Assembly (NCBI GenBank): GCA_903928045.1
Contig: CAIYPH010000422.1
Location: 1 to 6,647 of the forward strand
DNA: 6,647 nt
From: an uncultured Rhodospirillales bacterium
Lineage (GTDB): Bacteria > Pseudomonadota > Alphaproteobacteria > Acetobacterales > Acetobacteraceae
Reading direction: 5' to 3'
Each line of letters opens with the position of its first letter. Within the stretch, counting starts at the first letter, position 1. Shown here piece after piece: positions 1 through 5,127 of the stretch. The notes under the pieces were generated by a model that searched no databases, had not been told where the DNA came from, and saw nothing but the letters and a program-made list of their open reading frames with translations. The translations under genes were made by a program, and so were the position numbers.

Positions 1-415
1 CGAGCAGGGCGTCGACGGCTTCCTCGATGGTGGCGCCGTCGGCGTGGCCGTAGCAGAGCATGCGTTCGCGGGAGGCGCCGCCGAGGAGCTGGTAGAGCGG
101 CATGCCGGCGGCTTTGGCCTTGATGTCCCACAGCGCGACGTCGACGGCGGCGATGGCGGTCATGGTGACGGGGCCGCGCCGCCAATAGGCGCCGCGGTAG
201 AGGTATTGCCAGGCGTCCTCGATGCGGGCGGGGTCTCGGCCGATGAGGCAGGGGACGATGTGGTCCTGGAGGTAGGAGGCGACGGCGCGTTCGCGGCCGT
301 TGAGGGTGGCGTCACCGATGCCGATGAGGCCGGCGGCGGTTTCGATGATGAGGGTGACGAAGTTGCGGCCGGGGGAGCAGACGACGACGCGGGCGGCGGT
401 GATGCGGTCGGTCAT
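1..415 (-). CDS. manD: D-mannonate dehydratase, enolase superfamily (N-terminal part, cut by window edge)
   Basis: Family role: ManD is a cytoplasmic Mg-dependent enolase-superfamily enzyme that dehydrates D-mannonate to 2-keto-3-deoxy-D-gluconate in hexuronate breakdown. Only the first 138 codons lie in the window. I translated the minus strand from the ATG at 415 and read [12 protein letters not shown] near residue 15, [11 protein letters not shown] at 32-42, [13 protein letters not shown] at 73-85, [20 protein letters not shown] at 94-113 and CYGHADG at 121-127. These blocks are hallmarks of the ManD/RspA group. N39 and H124 fall where I recall the substrate-contacting Asn37 and His122 of characterised ManD proteins. 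The barrel with its Mg ligands lies beyond base 1, so activity cannot be judged. The start codon overlaps the stop of the upstream VOC gene (ATGA, 412-415) and has no strong Shine-Dalgarno sequence, which suggests translational coupling. Family assignment is firm; substrate is inferred from the family. Confidence 0.93.
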   Translation of the reverse strand, partial: MTDRITAARVVVCSPGRNFVTLIIETAAGLIGIGDATLNGRERAVASYLQDHIVPCLIGRDPARIEDAWQYLYRGAYWRRGPVTMTAIAAVDVALWDIKAKAAGMPLYQLLGGASRERMLCYGHADGATIEEAVDALL

Positions 416-798
416 GGCTGGGATTTTCCAAGGATCTGGCCGGCGACGATGCGGTGGCCGTCCGGGGTTGCGATAACCATTTCGCGCTGGCCCCAGGGGC
501 GGTCGGCGGGGGCCTGGCGGATGATGGCGCCGCGGCCGGCGATTTCGGCGTGCAGGGCTCCGACGTCATCGATGTGCCAGTAGGCGAAGTAGCTGCGGGC
601 GCCGATGTCGCTGGCCGGGCGTTCCTGCGGGCAGTGGCCGAGCATGAGGCGGACATCGCCGCGTTCCAGCATCCGCCAGTCATCGGCGTCTGCCCAGCCG
701 ACGGTGAAGCCGAGGACGTCGCGGAAATAGGCCGTGGAGGCCGCGAGATCGCGGACCGCGAGCACGCTGGCGTAGTGCCAGAGCCGGTTGGCGGGCAT
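412..798 (-). CDS. VOC-fold (glyoxalase/bleomycin-resistance superfamily) protein
   Basis: A 128-residue protein, the usual length of a single-domain VOC protein with two beta-alpha-beta-beta-beta modules. Module one holds [20 protein letters not shown] at residues 12-31, the classic VOC opening. Module two includes [21 protein letters not shown] near 70-90 and ends with [12 protein letters not shown] at 110-121. The positions that usually carry metal ligands look altered: the N-terminal His position aligns with Ala10, and the final Glu of the 'DG.r.E' segment is Val118. It may therefore be a non-metal binding member, like bleomycin-resistance proteins, rather than a lyase or dioxygenase. I chose the ATG at 798 because TCCTCC (809-814; GGAGGA on the coding strand) lies 10 nt upstream. 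Longer in-frame starts would run through the palindromic element. Its end overlaps manD by 4 bp, so the two genes form one transcription unit. Substrate is unknown. Confidence 0.88.
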   Translation of the reverse strand: MPANRLWHYASVLAVRDLAASTAYFRDVLGFTVGWADADDWRMLERGDVRLMLGHCPQERPASDIGARSYFAYWHIDDVGALHAEIAGRGAIIRQAPADRPWGQREMVIATPDGHRIVAGQILGKSQP

Positions 799-808
799 CC
801 TCAGCAAT

Positions 809-814
809 TCCTCC
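809..814 (-). promoter_or_regulatory. Ribosome binding site of the VOC gene
   Basis: Coding-strand GGAGGA, 10 nt before the ATG at 798. It decides this start over the longer open frame that continues upstream to 1077. Confidence 0.7.
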
Positions 815-878
815 AGCGGGTTTGCGCGGTTGGTCGCAGCGTAGCCGGGCGGGGGGGCAAGGCAAGGGGAGGGAAGGT

Positions 879-900
879 CTCCTTTTTTGGAAAAAAGGAG
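879..900. repeat. Perfect inverted repeat, left hairpin of the composite element
   Basis: The arms are CTCCTTTTTT (879-888) and AAAAAAGGAG (891-900), separated by only GG. Arms this close favour a DNA cruciform or protein site over a stable RNA loop. No T-run follows on either strand, so it is not a standard terminator. Confidence 0.85.
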
Positions 901-987
901 CAAAAAACTCTGATCCGCTTGGCGTGTAGCGCTCCCAATCATCCGGGGAAGCACGCCAACGGCAAAGAAGTCACGAAAAGTTTTTTG

Positions 988-1011
988 GTTCTTTTTGTTC
1001 ACAAAAAGAAC
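988..1011. repeat. Perfect inverted repeat, right hairpin of the composite element
   Basis: The arms are GTTCTTTTTGT (988-998) and ACAAAAAGAAC (1001-1011), separated by TC. It mirrors the hairpin at 879-900 in size and A/T-tract design but differs in sequence. No T-run follows on either strand. Confidence 0.85.
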
Positions 1012-1091
1012 ACCCTTCCCGTCCCCACTTCCCGCTTGCCGCCATCGCCACTGCATGGCTTGCTGTCTGACACGCATCAGGGGGTCAGGCG

Positions 1092-1895
1092 ATGGAACGG
1101 CGGGGTTTTGCGGCGGCGTTGGGGCTGGGGGTGGTAGCGGCGGCGGCGTCCGCGCAGACGGCGGCGGCGCAGGCGGCGGGGAAGTCGCATCTGGCGCAGA
1201 TTTTGGAGCGGGGCACGATCCGCATCGGAACGACGGGGGATTTCAACCCGATGTCGTTCCGTGACCCGGGCTCCAACGAATACAAGGGCTTCGACATCGA
1301 GGCGATGACGGTGTTTGCCGCCGAGATGGGGGTGAAGATCGAGTGGGTGGCGGCGGAATGGGCGACGCTGGTGGCGGGGATTGCCGCCAACCGGTTCGAT
1401 ATCTTCTCGGGCGCCTCGGTGAGCATGGCGCGGGCGAAGACGGCGGCGTTCTCGCTGCCCTATGTCGAGGCGGGGACGGTGCCGGTGACGTCCAAGGCCA
1501 ATGCGGGGCGGTTCACTTCCTGGGAGTCGCTGAATGCGGCCGGGGTGCGGGTGGCGGTCAGCATGGGCACGGTGTTCGACGAGCAGGCGCGGCGGCATTT
1601 CCCGAAGGCGGAGATCAAGGCGGTGCAGGCGCCGGCGAGCGGGTTCCAGGAGGTGCTGGCGGGGCGGGCGGATGCGACGATCACCTCCAACGTGGAGGCG
1701 GCGACGCTGGTGCAGCGCTATGAGCAGCTCACCTTGCTGGGCAAGGATGTCGCCGCGCGCAATCGCCGGCCGTTTGCCTATGTGGTGGCGCAGGATGACC
1801 CGGCGTGGCTGAATTTCGTCAACACATGGGTCACGCTCAAGCGCATCGAGGGGTTTTTCGATGCGCTGGAGGCGAAGTGGCTCGCCAAGGGCTGA
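1092..1895 (+). CDS. Family-3 ABC solute-binding protein, cyclohexadienyl-dehydratase/amino-acid-binding relative
   Basis: A 267-residue periplasmic binding protein, normal length for the family. The N-terminus (residues 1-28) has an RRGF pair and an Ala-rich hydrophobic stretch, a signal peptide that may use the Tat route, with cleavage plausible after ASA (19-21) or AQA (26-28). Mature landmarks are IRIGTTGDFNPMSF (43-56), GFDIEAM (66-72), RFDIFSGASVSMARAK (101-116), FSLPY (120-124) and RADATITSNVEAA (192-204). The order and wording match the family-3 fold and resemble PheC (cyclohexadienyl dehydratase). Arg114 and Ser111 sit where amino-acid binders hold the ligand carboxylate. Ser199 replaces the Asp that normally holds the alpha-amino group, and Glu202 aligns with the PheC catalytic Glu. 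AGGGGG (1079-1084) lies 7 nt before the ATG. The overlapping permease gene downstream argues for transport rather than catalysis. Ligand is unknown. Confidence 0.9.
   Translation: MERRGFAAALGLGVVAAAASAQTAAAQAAGKSHLAQILERGTIRIGTTGDFNPMSFRDPGSNEYKGFDIEAMTVFAAEMGVKIEWVAAEWATLVAGIAANRFDIFSGASVSMARAKTAAFSLPYVEAGTVPVTSKANAGRFTSWESLNAAGVRVAVSMGTVFDEQARRHFPKAEIKAVQAPASGFQEVLAGRADATITSNVEAATLVQRYEQLTLLGKDVAARNRRPFAYVVAQDDPAWLNFVNTWVTLKRIEGFFDALEAKWLAKG
1868..1872 (+). promoter_or_regulatory. Ribosome binding site for the permease GTG start
   Basis: GGAGG inside the end of the upstream gene, 4 nt before GTG at 1877. The spacing is short, but this is the only good Shine-Dalgarno sequence near the beginning of the permease frame. 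Confidence 0.45.
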
Positions 1896-2623
1896 GGCTG
1901 CCGCTTCTTGCCTGCCTGCTGCTGAGCGGCTGCGCGTCCTCCGGCTATACCTGGGGCTGGTATGTGGTGTCGCCGCTCGATGCGCGGGGGCGCAAGAACC
2001 TTGGCTTTCTCGCGGAGGGGCTGTGGGCGACCGTGGGGCTGTCCGCGGTTTCGGTGGTGTTGAGCGTCGCGGTGGGCGTGGCGGTGGCGCTGGCGGGGTT
2101 GTCACGGTATCGCGGGTTGCGGGTGGCGAACCGCGTGTACGTGGAATGCGTGCGGGCGGTGCCGCTGCTGGTGCTGCTGCTGTGGGTGTATTACGGGCTG
2201 CCGGTGGTGTTCGGGCTGGAGTTCGGGGTATTCACCGCGGGGGTGATCACGCTGGCGGTCTCGGATTCGGCGTTTCAGGCGGAGATTTTCCGGGCCGGCA
2301 TCCAGTCGGTCGCGCGCGGCCAGGTTGAGGCGGCGCAGGCGCTGGGGTTGCGGCCGTGGCACGCGATGCGCCGGGTGGTGCTGCCGCAGGCGATACGGCG
2401 GATTCTGCCGGCGCTCGCCAACCAGTTCATCTACGTGTTGAAGATGAGCTCGCTGATATCGGTGGTCGGCCTGCAGGAGCTGACGCGGCGGGCCAATGAG
2501 CTGACGATCGTCGAATACCGGCCACTCGAGATCTACAGCCTGCTGGTGCTGGAATATCTCGCGCTGATCCTGGTGGTCTCCGCGCTGGTGCGGCGATTGG
2601 AGCGGCGGCTCAGCCCGCCATGA
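1877..2623 (+). CDS. Amino-acid-type (HisM/GlnP-like) ABC transporter permease
   Basis: A 248-residue inner-membrane subunit starting at GTG 1877 and overlapping the solute-binding gene by 19 bp. Hydrophobic segments lie near residues 51-74, 95-113, 117-130 and 220-237, plus an N-terminal one at 8-18. The EAA loop that docks the ATPase is EAAQALGLRPWHAMRRVVLP at 151-170, with the conserved Glu, Ala-Ala and Gly. It is followed by LPALANQFIYVLKMSSLIS (177-195), typical of polar amino-acid permeases. The N-terminus is odd: Arg3 and Arg7, a short hydrophobic core, then LSGC (16-19), which fits the lipobox consensus. A GYTWGWYVVSP segment precedes the first main transmembrane helix. The ATG at 1805 in the same frame would give 24 extra polar residues, all read from within the upstream gene, and looks wrong. 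No ATPase gene follows; the next gene is convergent and its end overlaps this one by 14 bp. Confidence 0.9.
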   Translation: MARQGLRLPLLACLLLSGCASSGYTWGWYVVSPLDARGRKNLGFLAEGLWATVGLSAVSVVLSVAVGVAVALAGLSRYRGLRVANRVYVECVRAVPLLVLLLWVYYGLPVVFGLEFGVFTAGVITLAVSDSAFQAEIFRAGIQSVARGQVEAAQALGLRPWHAMRRVVLPQAIRRILPALANQFIYVLKMSSLISVVGLQELTRRANELTIVEYRPLEIYSLLVLEYLALILVVSALVRRLERRLSPP

Positions 2624-3374
2624 AGCGGGCGTAGTCCTCCGCGAGGTCCTCCACCGCGGCGGCGAGGAGTGCCTCGCCATCGGCGCGGCGGGCGAGGGCG
2701 GAATGGGAGATGACGCGGCCATCGGGGAAGGCGGCGCGGAAGCTGGCGGCCTCCTCGTAGTTGTCACCGGCGTGATCGGTCATGTCATGCAGGCGGAGCG
2801 GCGGTGGGGCGTCGAATTCGGCGATCACGTCGGGGTAGGCGGCCTGGGTGATGGCGATCTCCGAGGGGGTGGCGTGGAAGCCCTCATCGGCGCCATAGAG
2901 CCGCTTGCGCAGCGCGTCCGTGCGCGGCAGCTCCCACCAGGAGCGCAGGCGCACGACGATGCGCTCGGCGGGGGCGATGCCGGCGAAGGAACGCGCGGCG
3001 TGGAATTCCGCCACGGCGCTGCGCACCGGGGCGATGTTGCCGCCATGGCCGTTGAGGATGTAGAGGCGGCGGATTCCGGTGGTCTCGAGCGCGGCTAGCT
3101 GGTCGATCACGATGGCCATCAGGGTCGAGGGCCGGATGGCGAGCGAGCCGGGGAAGCCGAGCTGGAAGTGCGATTGCCCGACCGCCAGGGTGGGCGCCAC
3201 CAGCACGTCATGTGCCGCCCCGAAGCGGCGCGCGATCGCCTCGGCGCAGAGGTGATCGGTGCCGATCAGGCCGTGCGGGCCGTGCTGCTCGGTGGAGCCC
3301 ATGGGCCAGAGGATCCCCGGGCTGCGGGCGATGGCGGCGGCGGCCTGGGGCGCGGTGAGCAGTTCGAGGCGCAT
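2610..3374 (-). CDS. Creatininase-family amidohydrolase
   Basis: A 254-residue protein matching the usual creatininase-fold length. Members are metal-dependent hydrolases of C-N bonds: creatinine amidohydrolase, FAPy deformylase and the mycofactocin peptidase MftE. The metal-site motifs are in order: PMGSTEQHGPHG (24-35, with Glu29 and His31), GTDH (38-41, with Asp40), NGHGGN (108-113, with His110) and GFHATPSEIA (165-174, with Glu172). NGHGGN is the form found in most uncharacterised members; creatininase itself has a Glu ligand where this has Gly, so creatinine is a doubtful substrate. There is no signal peptide, so it should be cytoplasmic. AGGGA on the coding strand (complement of 3382-3386) lies 7 nt before the ATG. 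It sits 47 bp downstream of the family-5 binding protein, probably in one operon, suggesting it hydrolyses an imported amide or its product. The substrate is not deducible. Confidence 0.9.
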   Translation of the reverse strand: MRLELLTAPQAAAAIARSPGILWPMGSTEQHGPHGLIGTDHLCAEAIARRFGAAHDVLVAPTLAVGQSHFQLGFPGSLAIRPSTLMAIVIDQLAALETTGIRRLYILNGHGGNIAPVRSAVAEFHAARSFAGIAPAERIVVRLRSWWELPRTDALRKRLYGADEGFHATPSEIAITQAAYPDVIAEFDAPPPLRLHDMTDHAGDNYEEAASFRAAFPDGRVISHSALARRADGEALLAAAVEDLAEDYARFMAG

Positions 3375-3421
3375 GGCGGAATCCCTGCGGACGTGGCCCC
3401 GCTCTCTAGCAGAGGCCGGCG

Positions 3422-4921
3422 CTATTTGCGCAGCGCCATCCCCTGGAGACGGATCAACCCATCCGGCACCGGCGTGAATCCGGTGATCGCCTTGTTGAGC
3501 CCCCAGGTGAATTTCGGGTTCCAGAGATAGACGATCGGCAGTTCCTCCGCCGAGGCGCGGGTCATCTTCTCGTAGACGGTGCGGCGGGCGGGGATATCGG
3601 TCACCCCCCGCGCCTCGTCGAGCAGGGCGTCAATGCCGGGATTGCTGAAGCGCCCGTCATTCTGCGCGCCCCCGCTGCGGATGAAGCTGTAGAGATTGCC
3701 ATCGGGGTCCGGCCGGCCGGACCAGTAGAGCATCACCGCCTCGAAATCGCCCCGCGCGGCGGCGGCGTGAGCGGCGGCCGATTCGGTCGCGACCAGCTTG
3801 ACCTCGAAGCCAGCCTCGGCGGCCATGGATTGGATCACCTCGCCGACCTGCTGGCTGTCCGGCTGGTTGCCCACTGTCAGCTCCAATTTGTAGGGCAGGC
3901 TGACGCCGGCGGCCTGGAGCAAAGCGCGGGCCTTGGCCGGGTCTCGCGCCGGCGGCTTCACGGCGGCGCTGTGATAGGGCGAGCTCGGCGGGATCGCTTG
4001 GGCGGTCGGGCTGTACATCCCCTCATAGACCACGTTGATGATCGCCTGCCGGTCGATCGCCAGCTCGAAGGCCTGGCGCACCCGCTTGTCCTGGCCGAGT
4101 GGGCGCTGGGCGCGCGGGCCGTTGGCGACGTTGATGGTGATGCCGTTATAGCCGATCCAGTCCCAGGTCACGAGGTTGAGGCGGGGGTCCTTGCGGACGG
4201 CGGCCGCGTCGGTGGGCACGATATTCGCCATCTCCAGCGCGCCGGCCTGGAGGTTGGAGAGCCGCGTGGTGGTCTCGATGATCGGCTGGTAGACCACGCG
4301 GTCGAAATGTATGGCCCCCGCATTCCAGTAGCCGGGGAACCGATCGAGCACCATGCGGTCCTGCGCCACCCGCTCGGTGAACTTGAACGGCCCGGCACAT
4401 ACCGGCCGCAGCCCGAAATCCTTGCCGGCCGCCTCCGCCGCCTTGGGCGAGACGATCATGCCGGAACGGTCGGTGAGCTGGGCCAGGAACGGCGCGAAAG
4501 GCTGCTTGAGCACGGCCCGCACCGTCAACGGATCGACGATCTCGACATGGTCGAGGCTGCTGATCTCACTGCGGCGGAAGCTGCCCTGGAGGTTGAGGTG
4601 CCGCTCCAGGCTGTATTTCACCGCGGCCGCATCGAGCTTCTCACCGTCCTGGAACACCACGCCAGGCCGCAGCTTGATCACCAGCGTCTTGCTGTCGGCC
4701 CATTCATAGGAGGTCGCGAGCTGCGGCCCGATGGTCAGCTTCTCGTCGATGTCGAACAGCTTGTCGCATAGCCCGGCAAAGACGACACGGCCGATATAGG
4801 TGCGCGAGAAGGTGGGATCGAGAATATCAGCATCCTCGCCGAGACCAATGCGCAGGGTCTGCGCCCAAGCGGGGGCGGCCACGAGCAGGCTGGCGAGGGC
4901 AATGAGCGCGAGACGGAGCAT
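3422..4921 (-). CDS. Family-5 (peptide/opine/nickel type) ABC solute-binding protein
   Basis: A 499-residue periplasmic protein, full length for SBP_bac_5. It opens with a Sec signal peptide: Arg3, a hydrophobic core and a PAWA-QT cleavage site at 20/21. The family signature near residues 66-107 reads PQLATSYEW, then LVIKLRPGVVFQDGEKL, then AAAVKYSLER. Later blocks include AGPFKF, GYWN, VRQAFELAIDRQAI and, near the end, LPIVYLWNPKFTW, all typical of this class. These proteins deliver oligopeptides, opines, glutathione, nickel complexes or sugars to membrane permeases. No permease or ATPase gene of the cognate type is in the window, so it may serve a transporter encoded elsewhere. GAGGAG on the coding strand (complement of 4930-4935) stands 8 nt before the ATG. 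The creatininase-family gene follows after 47 bp, suggesting a nitrogen-containing ligand with an amide bond; that is inference. Confidence 0.93.
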   Translation of the reverse strand: MLRLALIALASLLVAAPAWAQTLRIGLGEDADILDPTFSRTYIGRVVFAGLCDKLFDIDEKLTIGPQLATSYEWADSKTLVIKLRPGVVFQDGEKLDAAAVKYSLERHLNLQGSFRRSEISSLDHVEIVDPLTVRAVLKQPFAPFLAQLTDRSGMIVSPKAAEAAGKDFGLRPVCAGPFKFTERVAQDRMVLDRFPGYWNAGAIHFDRVVYQPIIETTTRLSNLQAGALEMANIVPTDAAAVRKDPRLNLVTWDWIGYNGITINVANGPRAQRPLGQDKRVRQAFELAIDRQAIINVVYEGMYSPTAQAIPPSSPYHSAAVKPPARDPAKARALLQAAGVSLPYKLELTVGNQPDSQQVGEVIQSMAAEAGFEVKLVATESAAAHAAAARGDFEAVMLYWSGRPDPDGNLYSFIRSGGAQNDGRFSNPGIDALLDEARGVTDIPARRTVYEKMTRASAEELPIVYLWNPKFTWGLNKAITGFTPVPDGLIRLQGMALRK

Positions 4922-5127
4922 GGGCCGGACTCCTCAACGGGGAGGCCGATGCGAGGCAAGAAGCGCGCCAAGGGGGCGAACCCTAACGTCGAATTGCCCA
5001 AAATAGAGTCTGATGGCACGCGAATGGTGGTGCACCGCCCGCTGAAAGATCCATCACCGCTCCCAAAATATGCAATTGCTCGCGAAATGCTCCGTCCTGC
5101 GCAATCTCGTTCGCCCGCGATCGCCGG
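4922..5127. other. Intergenic region upstream of the family-5 binding protein gene
   Basis: 206 bp between two minus-strand genes, with AT-richer patches at about 4990-5010 and 5060-5090. It presumably carries the promoter of the binding-protein operon, but I see no convincing -35/-10 pair. The 9-mer CCCAAAATA occurs twice in the same orientation, at 4997-5005 and 5062-5070. A GCAATTGC palindrome lies at 5072-5079. No terminator hairpin with a T-run is evident after the TPR gene. Confidence 0.4.

Larger units (their letters stand above)
866..1026. repeat. Composite palindromic element with four-arm (cloverleaf-like) folding potential
   Basis: Almost the whole non-coding region folds on itself. 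The outer stem is GGGGAGGGAAGG (866-877) against CCTTCCC (1014-1020) plus TCCCC (1022-1026), with G1021 bulged. Inside it are a perfect hairpin at 879-900, a central arm and a second perfect hairpin at 988-1011. The central arm pairs CAAAAAACT (901-909) with AGTTTTTTG (979-987), then TTGGCGTG (919-926) with CACGCCAA (952-959), then TCCC (933-936) with GGGA (946-949). The central arm starts exactly where hairpin 1 ends and finishes exactly where hairpin 2 begins. The core is AT-rich against very GC-rich flanks. From memory, similar A/T-tract hairpins recur between genes in Acetobacteraceae, so a dispersed repeat or non-autonomous mobile element is the likeliest identity. A structured transcript or attenuator is the alternative. 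It lies between two divergent genes. The pairing is seen directly; the function is not. Confidence 0.8.

Noticed and set aside
879..1011. The two A/T-tract hairpins as rho-independent terminators
   Set aside because: They lie between divergent gene starts, not gene ends. They have only 2-nt spacers and lack a following T-run on either strand.
866..1026. The cloverleaf-like fold as a tRNA or tRNA-like gene
   Set aside because: It is about twice tRNA length, has no anticodon or T-loop consensus and no 3' CCA-type end, and its side arms are A/T tracts with 2-nt loops.
412..1077. Longer minus-strand reading frame giving the VOC protein a 93-residue N-terminal extension
   Set aside because: The extension is translated through the palindromic element and has no VOC or signal-peptide character. 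The ATG at 798 has a good ribosome binding site and gives the normal family length.
1805..1876. An upstream ATG start for the permease
   Set aside because: It would put 24 polar, His/Arg-rich residues, all translated from within the binding-protein gene, before a signal-like hydrophobic segment. GTG 1877 has an adjacent GGAGG.
1092..1895. Naming the gene pheC (cyclohexadienyl dehydratase)
   Set aside because: The sequence resembles PheC, but the Asp of the PheC TDAIEA segment is Ser here and a permease gene overlaps its end, so a transport role is the safer reading.
1077..2105. A 342-codon minus-strand open frame
   Set aside because: It is an Arg/Pro/His-rich translation antisense to the solute-binding protein and permease, a typical high-GC shadow.
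3767..4771. A 334-codon plus-strand open frame
   Set aside because: It is antisense to the clearly real family-5 binding protein gene. Its translation shows no recognisable domain and reflects GC-rich codon bias.
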